A DNA stretch of 64,000 nucleotides. Origin: Clostridia bacterium. GTDB taxonomy: Bacteria > Bacillota > Clostridia > Christensenellales > CAG-138. The number at the start of each line of letters is the position of its first letter. Within the stretch, counting starts at the first letter, position 1. The position numbers and the translations under genes were made by a program. Shown here piece after piece: positions 34,043 through 45,414 of this stretch. The notes under the pieces are model-generated. The model was not told where the DNA came from and ran no database searches. It saw nothing but the letters and a program-made list of their open reading frames with translations. The stretch is from NCBI GenBank assembly GCA_017541305.1, contig JAFXZJ010000028.1, positions 1 to 64,000 on the forward strand, written 5' to 3'.

Positions 34043-35170
34043 TCAGTCCTCGAACGCTTCGGAGACCTTCATCAGCCATTTTCTGATCTCGATATGCTGG
34101 GGGCAGACCTTTTCGCACCTGCCGCAGCGTATGCAGTCGGATGCCTTGCCGTGCTTGGAGGTGTACCAGCCGTAGTACCTTTTGCCGTTGAAATCCCTGA
34201 ATTTGGCGGAATTGTTGATAAGCTCGAACATATCGGGGATGCGGATATCGCGCGGGCATTTGTTCTGCTCGACGCAGTAGGAGCAGCCCGTGCAGGGGAT
34301 GACCGTGAGCGAATCCAGCACGGAACGCACCTTTTCGATCGCGTCAAGCTCCCTTTCCTCAAGGGGCTTGAAATCGCGCATAAAGGAGATATTGTCCTCC
34401 ATCTGCTCCGTATTGCTCATGCCCGAAAGCACCATGCACATTTTGGGGAAGCCCGCGGCGAAGCGGATCGCATAGGAGGCGTTGGAGCCGCCTTTCAGCT
34501 CGTCGAACACGGCCTGCGCCTCGTCGGGAAGACCGACGAGCTGACCGCCCTTTACGGGCTCCATCACGATCACGGGCTTATTGTGCTTTTCGCAGACCTC
34601 GTAAACGCCGCGGCTGTCGACGGAGGGATCGTTGTAATCGAGGTAATTGAACTGGATCTGCACCACCTCGACCTCGGGATAAGTATTCAGAATTTTGTCA
34701 AGCGTTTCCGCCGAATCGTGGAACGAGAGCCCGACGTGACGGATGAAGCCCTCCTTCTTGAGCTCAAAGGCGGTCTCGTAAGCTCTGCAGGCCTTGAACT
34801 GCTCGAAGTTCTTCGCGTTCTGCGCGTGCATCAGATAGAAGTCGAAATACTCCACGCCGCAGGCCTCGAGCTGGCTCTTGAAGAGGGGCCTTATATCCTC
34901 CTCCTTCTCAAAATAGCTGCCGGTCAGCTTGTCGGTGAGCAGGAATTCGCTGCGGTCGTGCCGCGCGCAAAGGCATTCCTTTATCGCAAGCTCTGATTTG
35001 CCGTTTATGTAGCCGTGCGCTGTGTCGAAATAGTTGAAGCCCGCGCCGATAAAGGCGTCGATCATGCGGCTGAACTGCTCTTTATCGACCTCCTTATCGA
35101 TCATGGGAAGGCGCATGCAGCCGAAGCCGAATCTGCCGTGTATCTCGGGAAAAAAACTGTTGTCAAGCAT
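34043..35170 (-). CDS. Aldo/keto reductase with C-terminal 2[4Fe-4S] ferredoxin domain
   Basis: A 375-aa protein starting at the ATG at 35170 with AAGGGG upstream. TIM-barrel part (1-280): FGFGCMRLP, the Asp/Tyr pair in FDTAHGY, Lys in LTDKL, His in LMHAQ. The C-terminal part has two iron-sulphur motifs, CTGCSYCVEQNKCP and CIRCGRCEKVCP. Such fused enzymes are common in anaerobes and probably pass electrons between ferredoxin and a carbonyl substrate. Monocistronic with its own promoter and terminator. Confidence 0.9.
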   Translation of the reverse strand: MLDNSFFPEIHGRFGFGCMRLPMIDKEVDKEQFSRMIDAFIGAGFNYFDTAHGYINGKSELAIKECLCARHDRSEFLLTDKLTGSYFEKEEDIRPLFKSQLEACGVEYFDFYLMHAQNAKNFEQFKACRAYETAFELKKEGFIRHVGLSFHDSAETLDKILNTYPEVEVVQIQFNYLDYNDPSVDSRGVYEVCEKHNKPVIVMEPVKGGQLVGLPDEAQAVFDELKGGSNASYAIRFAAGFPKMCMVLSGMSNTEQMEDNISFMRDFKPLEERELDAIEKVRSVLDSLTVIPCTGCSYCVEQNKCPRDIRIPDMFELINNSAKFRDFNGKRYYGWYTSKHGKASDCIRCGRCEKVCPQHIEIRKWLMKVSEAFED

Positions 35171-35200
35171 ATTTCCGAACCCCTTTCGCTTTGTAAGTAT

Positions 35201-35229
35201 ATTATAGCCTGTTTTCAGCAAAAGCGCAA
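35201..35229 (-). promoter_or_regulatory. Promoter of the aldo/keto reductase gene
   Basis: Minus strand -35 TTGCGC, 17-nt spacer, -10 TATAAT, 31 nt upstream of the ATG. Confidence 0.65.
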
Positions 35230-35247
35230 TAGAGAAGCTGTTGATTA

Positions 35248-35276
35248 TTGGCAGGATAATAAAAGCATGGTATAAT
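35248..35276 (+). promoter_or_regulatory. Promoter of the HExxH lipoprotein gene
   Basis: -35 TTGGCA, 17-nt spacer, -10 TATAAT; divergent from the reductase promoter 20 bp away. Confidence 0.75.
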
Positions 35277-35328
35277 GGCTTTACGGTAAATTCTCAATGA
35301 CTCGGGCTTCATCTGAAAGGAGGATCCT

Positions 35329-36447
35329 ATGATAAAGAGAGCAGGGGCGTTATTGCTTGCGATGATATTCGCTTTCTGCATAGCGGCATGCGGCGGCGAA
35401 GAGCCGAAAACGACGGAAACACCCGCGACGGAAGCTCCCGCGACGGATGTGCCCGCGACGGATGTGCCAGCGACGGAAGCGCCAGCGACCGAAGCGCCCG
35501 CGGTGGATGCGCCTGCGACGGAAGCGCCAGCGACCGAAGCGCCCGCGGCGGATGCTCGCGAAGCGTATCCGATAGAGGAGAACACGGGATACAAATCAGA
35601 AACGTATCCCTATCTCGTGCGGACGCCCTCCGCCGTATGGTATCTTGCGGCGGACGATATTGCGCTGCTCGGCGAGGAAGCCTATTACGACGGGCTTTAT
35701 GCGATACTCGAATACGCCGAGGCGGATTTTGCCGACGCCCGCGAGGCGCTCAAGGGGTACATATTCGAAGAGGTCCAGCCCGTCAATATCCACACGGATT
35801 TCTGCGGGCATGAGGATATGGCAAAGCTCCCCACCAACGGGTATTTCACGAACGGCACGATCTCCCTCTACAGGGGATGGGCGGAGGCCGCCGACGTGCT
35901 GCTGCACGAATACGTGCATTATCTCACACTGAACCGCGCGGCGCACTCTACTGCAGGGAACTACTGGCGTGAAAGCGTCGGGGAATACGTCTCGAGGCTG
36001 GTATGCAGGAACCGCACCGCGGATATGTATTATACCTGGGGGCGTGAGGATCAGCTTTCCGAAATAGAGGCCGAAGCGAAGCAATACGGGTTCTGGGACT
36101 ATGAGGAGGAGCGTGCGGATACCAGGAAGCTGACGTTCCTGTATGCCCAGATGGTTCTTAACGGGGATATTGTAGGGCATGAGTACTTTTGCATAGGGCA
36201 GAAGACCATCGTCCGCACGCAGGAGATACAGGACGATCCGGCAAGGCAGGACCTCATGTACTCCGAGGCCGCGTGCATGATGGCCTATCTTGTGGAGGCT
36301 TACGGGCGTGATCTGGTGTTCTCGAATTGGAACTCGAGCGTTATGCAGATGGAAGACGCCTTCGGAAAGACCTTCTCGGAGCTCTATCATGAATTTGCGG
36401 AATGGAACACCGAACAATGCGTTCAAATGGGGTTGAACCTTTCATGA
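35329..36447 (+). CDS. Lipoprotein with HExxH zinc-metallopeptidase motif
   Basis: A 372-aa protein; AAAGGAGG 5 nt before the ATG. Lipobox IAAC with Cys21. A (TEAPA)-type Pro/Thr stalk runs at about 27-75. The catalytic-looking core has LLHEYVHYLTL (HExxH at 193-197) and a following EsvgE (Glu214/Glu218) that could supply the third zinc ligand of a gluzincin. FGKTFSELYHEF near the end resembles the helical C-lobe of collagenase-like and peptidase MA proteins. Probably a surface protease with unknown substrate. Stalk codons are repetitive (GCGACGGAAGC). Confidence 0.72.
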   Translation: MIKRAGALLLAMIFAFCIAACGGEEPKTTETPATEAPATDVPATDVPATEAPATEAPAVDAPATEAPATEAPAADAREAYPIEENTGYKSETYPYLVRTPSAVWYLAADDIALLGEEAYYDGLYAILEYAEADFADAREALKGYIFEEVQPVNIHTDFCGHEDMAKLPTNGYFTNGTISLYRGWAEAADVLLHEYVHYLTLNRAAHSTAGNYWRESVGEYVSRLVCRNRTADMYYTWGREDQLSEIEAEAKQYGFWDYEEERADTRKLTFLYAQMVLNGDIVGHEYFCIGQKTIVRTQEIQDDPARQDLMYSEAACMMAYLVEAYGRDLVFSNWNSSVMQMEDAFGKTFSELYHEFAEWNTEQCVQMGLNLS

Positions 36448-36536
36448 TAAGCCGGGCTAGAGGCTTAAAACGGATATCTCTTTCACGATATCCAAACAAT
36501 CGGGAGAAGGCTTTTGGTATGCTTCACTCATTGCAT

Positions 36537-36660
36537 GCCTCCCTTGTGTAAAGGGAGGTGCCGCCTTTGGCGGCGGAGGGATTGTTAAGAGACATAAATA
36601 GACAATCCCTCAGTCATCCTCGCTTCGCTCGTCTGACAGCTCCCTTTACACAAGGGAGCC
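36537..36660. mobile_element. MITE-like palindromic repeat
   Basis: About 124 bp. The outer arms are CTCCCTTGTGTAAAGGGAG and CTCCCTTTACACAAGGGAG, each also able to fold on itself. Inner arms AGGGATTGT / ACAATCCCT surround an unpaired centre, with a GCTTCGCTCGTCTGACAG segment. The layout is like small non-autonomous elements seen in gut Clostridia. The TTTT after the right arm could also end the lipoprotein transcript. Confidence 0.6.
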
Positions 36661-36773
36661 TTTTGGTTGAACGCCGCCGTTTCTCGGAACTTCGGACTCG
36701 GAACTTGGAACTCAGCGGGGGGCTTTTCGCATTTGCCATGTGAAAATATACTTTAATATAGGGGAAATCCTGC

Positions 36774-36802
36774 TTGTAAAATCTGGCCCCAAAAGTTATA
36801 AT
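36774..36802 (+). promoter_or_regulatory. Promoter of nifJ
   Basis: -35 TTGTAA, 17-nt spacer, -10 TATAAT; about 70-nt leader before the ATG. Confidence 0.75.
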
Positions 36803-36814
36803 TGTATTTGGTAA

Positions 36815-40390
<3,576 letters not shown>

Positions 40391-40420
40391 TTCGGAAGCG
40401 GATGTAATATGAGTTAAAGA

Positions 40421-40452
40421 GCTGCCCGCACGGAATGATCCGTGCGGGCAGC
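40421..40452 (+). terminator. Terminator after nifJ
   Basis: Perfect 14-bp stem GCTGCCCGCACGGA / TCCGTGCGGGCAGC with a 4-nt loop, then TTCATT; the T tail is short. Confidence 0.7.
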
Positions 40453-40502
40453 TTCATTAAAAACGACGGACGCTCCGTGTTTGTAAAACGAAAGGAAAGC
40501 AT

Positions 40503-41357
40503 ATGAAATACACAGCAGCCATAGTCGACGCGTTCACCGACAAGCCCTATTCCGGCAACCCCGCCGGTGTGGTGTATCTGGGCGGGGATCCATTCCCCTA
40601 TGAGGAACTCTGCATAAGGGCCGCCGCGGAGCTGCGTTTTTCCGAAACGGCGTTCATCCGCAAGCTGACCGAAACCGAATACGCCCTGCGCTACTTCACG
40701 CCCGTGTGTGAGGCGGCGCTCTGCGGCCACGCGACGGTGGCCTCGTTCTCGTTCCTTCGCGATAAGAAGATATGCGGGCTGGGTGATATGCTCGTGCACA
40801 CCAAATCCGGCGACATCCGCGTGAGCGTTGAAAGGGACGAGGTGTGGCTGGATATGGCGGAGGCGAAGACCGTGCTCGAGATCGACGAATGGACGCGCAC
40901 AGAGCTGTACAAGGCTTACGGCCTGCCCATTCGGAACGAAGTTAAGGGCTTGATACCCAAGGCGGTCTCCGTCGGCCTGACGGACGTGCTCCTTCCCGTG
41001 GATAACCGGGAGGAATTGGACTCCGCCGTGCAGAACGAAGCCGCCATCTCCGAGATAAGCAGGCGGCTTGACGTTACCGGAGTGCATATGTTCTGCCTGA
41101 CCGACGATGGCTTCACCGCGCACTGCCGCAATTTCGCGCCGCTTTACGGCATACCCGAGGAGTGCGCCACCGGCACCTCCAACGGCGCGCTCTTCCATTA
41201 TCTTTACGAGTACGGTATAGTCGGCCCCTCCCCCGTCCGCTTCATACAGGGCGAAAAGATGGGCAGGCCTTCGGTCATTATGGCAAAGCTTGAGGACGGA
41301 AGGGTGCGCGTCGGCGGCCCCGGCGCTGTCGTTATGGAAGGCGCTATCGTGCTTTGA
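40503..41357 (+). CDS. PhzF family isomerase/epimerase-like protein
   Basis: A 284-aa protein; AAAGGAAA before the ATG. N-terminal DAFTDKPYSGNPAGVV and FSETAFI (catalytic Glu), FTPVCEAALCGHAT, and C-terminal EECATGTSNGAL match the duplicated diaminopimelate-epimerase fold of PhzF proteins. Most members have no known substrate; phenazine synthesis is not implied. No operon partner. Confidence 0.88.
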   Translation: MKYTAAIVDAFTDKPYSGNPAGVVYLGGDPFPYEELCIRAAAELRFSETAFIRKLTETEYALRYFTPVCEAALCGHATVASFSFLRDKKICGLGDMLVHTKSGDIRVSVERDEVWLDMAEAKTVLEIDEWTRTELYKAYGLPIRNEVKGLIPKAVSVGLTDVLLPVDNREELDSAVQNEAAISEISRRLDVTGVHMFCLTDDGFTAHCRNFAPLYGIPEECATGTSNGALFHYLYEYGIVGPSPVRFIQGEKMGRPSVIMAKLEDGRVRVGGPGAVVMEGAIVL

Positions 41358-41431
41358 TTTTTTCAGCTGCATGATGCTGTTGGTCAGTGCCATATTCAAC
41401 CAATGGTTGTTTTCATTGTCAAAACAGGCTG

Positions 41432-41460
41432 TTTACAGCCGTTTCGGTTTAGTGTATCAT
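41432..41460 (+). promoter_or_regulatory. Promoter of the HTH-TPR regulator gene
   Basis: -35 TTTACA, 17-nt spacer, -10 TATCAT, about 45 nt upstream of the ATG. Confidence 0.55.
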
Positions 41461-41504
41461 ATGCCCGTCGGTACCGAAAAGAAAATGAAACGAGGAACAA
41501 AAAT

Positions 41505-42530
41505 ATGGAACTGAACAACAAGCTCCGCTCTTTACGGCTTGCTAAGGGCGTCACTCAGGAACACCTTGCAGAGGAGCTCGGCGTCACCGCTCAGGCGATA
41601 AGCAAATGGGAGCGCGGCATGACCACTCCCGATATCAGCCTGCTGCCCGATCTCTCCGTATATTTCGGCGTCAGCATCGACGAGCTCTTCGGTCTGACCG
41701 AGGAGAAGGAATACGAGCGGATCCAGAACATGATATGGGACGAGCGTCTGCTTACCGCCGACGAGATCTACCGCACCGAGCGCTGGGTCGACGAGAGAGT
41801 CAAGGCCGATTATCGCCCTGCCGACTGTGTGCGGCTGAAGGCCGATATGTACAATCACCTTGCCCGCGCCTATAACGAGATGGCCGCCGACGCCGCGATG
41901 GAAGCGCTTGCGCTCGACCCCAAATGCTATGACGCTCACGCGGAGCTTAACGAAGGCTTAAGGGGCTTCGTACCCGATTGGAACGTGCGGAATCACTATA
42001 AGCTGATCTCTTACTACAAGGATTTCGTTAAGAAGAATCCCGACGATTGGCGCGCATGGATGTGGCTTTTGGATAACCTTCTGGACGACATGCGCCTCGA
42101 CGAGGCCGAAGAAGCCCTTAGGGGGCTTGAAAAAGCGGATAAAACGTTCCGCACCCCTCTCTATCGCGCAAAGCTGCTCTGGGCAGCCGGAAAGCAGGAT
42201 GAGGCGCGCAAGGTTTTCGCTCAGATGGAGAAGGACTATGCCGACGAGTGGATGGTATTCTTTGAGATAAGCGAGCTGTGTGTGCTTCAGGGCGACTATG
42301 AAAGCGCCATCGAGTATATGAAGCTGGCTCGCGAAAAGCAGAAGCCGCCCCGCTTTGCGGATACCTACGAGGCTCTCGCTCAGCTGTATGAGATCGCAGG
42401 CGATAACGATAACGCCATCGAGACCCTTGAGGACGAGATCCGCCTGCTTAAGGAGGATTGGGGCACCGAAAAGGGCGAGGAGCTCGACTTTGTCAAGCGC
42501 AATATCGCAAGGCTGAAAAAGATGAAGTAA
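41505..42530 (+). CDS. XRE-family HTH protein with TPR-like repeats
   Basis: A 341-aa protein starting at the ATG at 41505 (GAGGAA upstream). Residues 5-62 form a helix-turn-helix (LRLAKGVTQEHLAEELGVTA, AISKWERGMTTPDISLLPDL). The rest is helical repeats (ALDPKCYDAHAELNEG, GDYESAIEYMKLAREKQ, GDNDNAIETLEDEIRLL). Resembles sensor-type regulators in which the repeats bind a peptide or partner; the ligand is unknown. Confidence 0.85.
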   Translation: MELNNKLRSLRLAKGVTQEHLAEELGVTAQAISKWERGMTTPDISLLPDLSVYFGVSIDELFGLTEEKEYERIQNMIWDERLLTADEIYRTERWVDERVKADYRPADCVRLKADMYNHLARAYNEMAADAAMEALALDPKCYDAHAELNEGLRGFVPDWNVRNHYKLISYYKDFVKKNPDDWRAWMWLLDNLLDDMRLDEAEEALRGLEKADKTFRTPLYRAKLLWAAGKQDEARKVFAQMEKDYADEWMVFFEISELCVLQGDYESAIEYMKLAREKQKPPRFADTYEALAQLYEIAGDNDNAIETLEDEIRLLKEDWGTEKGEELDFVKRNIARLKKMK

Positions 42531-42544
42531 GACCAAAAATGAAG

Positions 42545-42590
42545 AGTGCTGCCAGATGAGCTTCGGCAACACTTGTTATATTGCTTTTTA
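42545..42590 (+). terminator. Probable terminator of the HTH-TPR gene
   Basis: Stem AGTGCTGCC / GGCAACACT with one mismatch, then TTGTTATATTGCTTTTT. Confidence 0.55.
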
Positions 42591-42696
42591 ATTCTGCAGC
42601 TGTTCGGAATCGAAATTTGTATATTTATACTATTTCTTTAGGATGAAGCCACATATTAGCAGCTCCCACCCCCTAATCATTATTCAGATAATGCAT

Positions 42697-43509
42697 TTAT
42701 AATCCTAGAATTGATTTCTTCTTCTTTTCAAACTCCTCCTGCGTTATAATACCTTTTTTTAAGTATTCATTTAGATGCGATAATTCTTCTAAATACCCAG
42801 TGTTATTTTTGACGTTATCGTTATTCACATCTTTTCGCAATGATTCAAGTGCTTCTATTAATTGATCACGGTTTACAAGTCGAGTAATCTTATACCTAAT
42901 ACTATCTCCTTTGATTAGCAGCGTTCCATTGCCGTTTTTCTCAATTACAGAAATATTTTTAGGCAATAATTTGAAGGTTTTTCCTGAATATTTTTTCGCT
43001 GTAACGTCTTCCGCGCTTACTACAATACTTCTTTTGTCACCTGCATAAATGAATGTAACTATAATTACAATGACTAGAATGCCTGCTAGTGCTATAGCTA
43101 CCATCCTGACCTCTTTATAAGAGTTGATTATATATTCAAAATAATCAGTACACTTTAAGTAATCTGAGCCATAATAGCAGTCAAAGCCTAACACTGTTAG
43201 AAGTTCGCCAAGTGATTTATCAGCATCCCTAGTGAATGAAAACATGGTTAAATAATCATATAGTTCCTTAGCTTTCTCTTTTCGATTTGTTCCCTTTACC
43301 TCTTGGAAGATTTCTGTAGCCGCTATTGCGGATTCTTGTGCTGTAACATATCTGTTCCATTGTATTAAAGTAGTTGCAATAAGAGCAATAATCAATGCAA
43401 CAATTCCACACCACATAATGATTAATTGTTTCTTTGGCTTTCTTCTAATTCCCTTTATCGTGGTAATTTCATCTGCAACAGAGTTTTCTAAAGTCATGTA
43501 TTCATCCAT
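42697..43509 (-). CDS. Two-TM membrane protein with C-terminal SHOCT domain
   Basis: A 270-aa AT-rich gene. Membrane segments at about 29-48 and 137-155; the ~90-residue stretch between them contains cysteines (CYYGSDYLKC). The C-terminal SHOCT helix pair (LSHLNEYLKKGIITQEEFEK) is a short oligomerisation module. No known function. Follows the small ribbon-helix-helix gene by 18 nt and is probably co-transcribed. Base composition is unlike the surrounding genes, suggesting transfer. Confidence 0.7.
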   Translation of the reverse strand: MDEYMTLENSVADEITTIKGIRRKPKKQLIIMWCGIVALIIALIATTLIQWNRYVTAQESAIAATEIFQEVKGTNRKEKAKELYDYLTMFSFTRDADKSLGELLTVLGFDCYYGSDYLKCTDYFEYIINSYKEVRMVAIALAGILVIVIIVTFIYAGDKRSIVVSAEDVTAKKYSGKTFKLLPKNISVIEKNGNGTLLIKGDSIRYKITRLVNRDQLIEALESLRKDVNNDNVKNNTGYLEELSHLNEYLKKGIITQEEFEKKKKSILGL

Positions 43510-43527
43510 AATTATCGCACCCTAACA

Positions 43528-43698
43528 CTATTTTGTCGCTTTCTTTATAGCTAATGCATCAAAGCATAACTCCCTAACTGCATCAGGAGCACTAGAGAGG
43601 CCTTTTTGTTTTTGGTATTCGAGGATCAACTTTATTAGTTCTTGATCCTTTATTGCATTTCCAATAGTGATGGTACGAGAATGCTGTTTGTTCTGCAT
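43528..43698 (-). CDS. Small ribbon-helix-helix-like protein
   Basis: A 56-aa protein starting at the ATG at 43698, with GGAG 9 nt upstream. Strand RTITIGN, then helix DQELIKLILEYQKQKG and helix SAPDAVRELCFDAL: the beta-alpha-alpha order of Arc/MetJ-type DNA-binding proteins. The promoter overlaps that of the divergent HTH gene, fitting a switch or antitoxin-like regulator. No toxin is recognised. Confidence 0.6.
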   Translation of the reverse strand: MQNKQHSRTITIGNAIKDQELIKLILEYQKQKGLSSAPDAVRELCFDALAIKKATK

Positions 43699-43731
43699 CT
43701 TCTTTGTCTCCAAATCAATTATTATACAAGC

Positions 43732-43760
43732 ATTATAGTCTTTATTACGACTATTGTCAA
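43732..43760 (-). promoter_or_regulatory. Promoter of the RHH-SHOCT operon
   Basis: Minus strand consensus -35 TTGACA, 17-nt spacer, -10 TATAAT. Its -35 overlaps the -35 of the divergent promoter. Confidence 0.85.
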
Positions 43761-43782
43761 TATAGTGAGCACAATATATTAT
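43754..43782 (+). promoter_or_regulatory. Promoter of the small HTH gene
   Basis: -35 TTGTCA, 17-nt spacer, -10 TATTAT. Six of its -35 bases are shared with the divergent promoter, so both cannot be occupied at once. Confidence 0.75.
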
Positions 43783-43807
43783 AGATGTGAAGAAGGGAGG
43801 TTGCGCG

Positions 43808-44026
43808 ATGATCACATACGAGCCATTTTGGAAAACGCTGCGTGCATCTGCTGAATCGACGTACACCCTCATAAACCGACATCACATTTCGAGTTCGACT
43901 ATTGACAAGTTAAGAAAAAATAAGCCGCTGAACACAACGACGATCAACGACTTATGCAGGATATTTAATTGCAACGTTTCCGAAATAATGACCTATCACC
44001 CATCGGATGAAGATCAGCTGTTATAA
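43808..44026 (+). CDS. Small XRE/Cro-type HTH regulator
   Basis: A 72-aa protein starting at the ATG at 43808, with GGGAGG 7 nt upstream. The HTH reads TLINRHHISSSTIDKLRKNK and TTTINDLCRIFNCNVSEIM, typical of compact Cro/YozG-like regulators. It is divergent from the RHH-SHOCT operon and likely controls it and itself (inference from promoter overlap). Confidence 0.83.
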   Translation: MITYEPFWKTLRASAESTYTLINRHHISSSTIDKLRKNKPLNTTTINDLCRIFNCNVSEIMTYHPSDEDQLL

Positions 44027-44060
44027 AAAGTGCTGCCCGGGATACTCGGACAGCACTTTT
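44026..44060. terminator. Bidirectional terminator between HTH gene and dnaJ
   Basis: AAAAGTGCTG-CCG / CGG-CAGCACTTTT stem with one bulge, A-run on one side and T-run on the other. It serves the convergent HTH gene and dnaJ. Confidence 0.8.
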
Positions 44061-44069
44061 GCTTTACAA

Positions 44070-45215
44070 TTATTTGAACAGTCCCTTCTTCTTGGGCTTG
44101 GTTTTCGCCGCGTCCGAATCCCCCATCTCTTCGGCAAGCTTTGCGACTATCTCGCGCTGCTTTTCGGTGAGCTTTTTGGGGATGCCAACGGTGATATTGA
44201 CGTACATATCGCCCTTTTCGGAGGAGTTGAGCTTCTGTATGCCGAAGCCCTTCATTCGGAAGGTCTTCTGCGCGGGGGTGCCCTCCGGAATGGTGAGCTT
44301 TACGTCCTTATCGAGGGTGGGCACGTTGATAGCTCCGCCGAGCATGGCCGTGGTGACGGGTATCTCGATGGACTGGTGAATATCCGCGCCGTCCCTCAGG
44401 AACCGCTTATGCGGCTTTACGCGGATCGAAACGTGCAGATCGCCCTTGGGACCGCCGCGCAAACCGTCGTCGCCCGCGCCGGATATGCGTATGGTCTGCC
44501 CGTCGTCTATGCCGGCGGGGATCTTTATCCTGCGCTTCTGGATATTGCGCACGCGGCCGTTGCCGTTGCAGATCTTGCAGGGATCCTTTATTATCTTGCC
44601 CGTGCCGCCGCAGGCCGAGCAGGGAACGGTGGTCTGCATCGAGCCCAAAATGGTATTCTGCACCCTTGTGACCGTTCCCCTGCCTCCGCAGGTGGGGCAG
44701 GTCTGGGGCTGAGTGCCGGGCGCCGCGCCGGTACCGCCGCATGCCGAACAGTTTTCCTCGCGCCTGTACTGTATCTCCTTCTCACAGCCGAAGGCGGCCT
44801 CCTCGAAGGTAATCGTCATGGACTGGCGCAGGGTCTCGCCGCGCACGGGCGCATTGGGATTCGCCCTTGTCGTGCCGCCGCCGAAAATGTCTCCGAAAAT
44901 ATCGCCAAAGCCGCCGAAGCCGGAAAAGGGCGAGCCTCCGCCGAAGCCCGACCAGCCGGAATAGCCGCCCGCGCCGCCCGCGGGATCGAACGCGGCGTGG
45001 CCGAACTGATCGTATTTGGCGCGCTTGTCCGCATTGGAAAGCACCTCGTAAGCTTCATTTACCTCCTTGAATTTGGCCTCGGCCTCCTTGTCGTCGGGAT
45101 GAAGATCGGGGTGATACAGCTTTGCCATCTTACGGAACGCGGATTTTATTTCATCGTCGCTCGCCGTCTTGGATACGCCGAGGACCTCGTAATAGTCTCT
45201 CTTGTTCTCTGCCAT
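44070..45215 (-). CDS. dnaJ: Chaperone DnaJ
   Basis: A 381-aa Hsp40. The J domain (5-70) has the HPD motif; a Gly/Phe-rich region (75-125) follows. Four CxxCxGxG zinc repeats begin with [24 protein letters not shown] and CKICNGNG. C-terminal substrate domains run to [10 protein letters not shown]. The start is the ATG at 45215 with GGAGG upstream. Last gene of hrcA-grpE-dnaK-dnaJ; stimulates DnaK ATPase. Confidence 0.96.
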   Translation of the reverse strand: MAENKRDYYEVLGVSKTASDDEIKSAFRKMAKLYHPDLHPDDKEAEAKFKEVNEAYEVLSNADKRAKYDQFGHAAFDPAGGAGGYSGWSGFGGGSPFSGFGGFGDIFGDIFGGGTTRANPNAPVRGETLRQSMTITFEEAAFGCEKEIQYRREENCSACGGTGAAPGTQPQTCPTCGGRGTVTRVQNTILGSMQTTVPCSACGGTGKIIKDPCKICNGNGRVRNIQKRRIKIPAGIDDGQTIRISGAGDDGLRGGPKGDLHVSIRVKPHKRFLRDGADIHQSIEIPVTTAMLGGAINVPTLDKDVKLTIPEGTPAQKTFRMKGFGIQKLNSSEKGDMYVNITVGIPKKLTEKQREIVAKLAEEMGDSDAAKTKPKKKGLFK

Positions 45216-45414
45216 AGTTCCTCCATGTGATAACAAAACGCAGGCGTTTTGTTATGTAATGAATATTGAAGACTGAAGAGTTAAAGGCTTATAATCGACG
45301 AAGAAAATCCCGGCGGGATTTTCAACAGCAATTATTCAATATTCATTTTTCAGCCTTCAGTATTCATTACATTCCCTTGGCGAAGGGTTTCCCCTTCGCC
45401 AAGGGATCGCTGTT
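45216..45414. repeat. Nested inverted repeats between dnaK and dnaJ
   Basis: Three structures: a 14-bp hairpin TCCCTTGGCGAAGG at 45373-45406, a perfect palindrome AAAATCCCGGCGGGATTTT near 45308-45326, and outer arms AATGAATATTGAA / TTCAATATTCATT. No gene. May attenuate dnaJ relative to dnaK. Confidence 0.6.
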
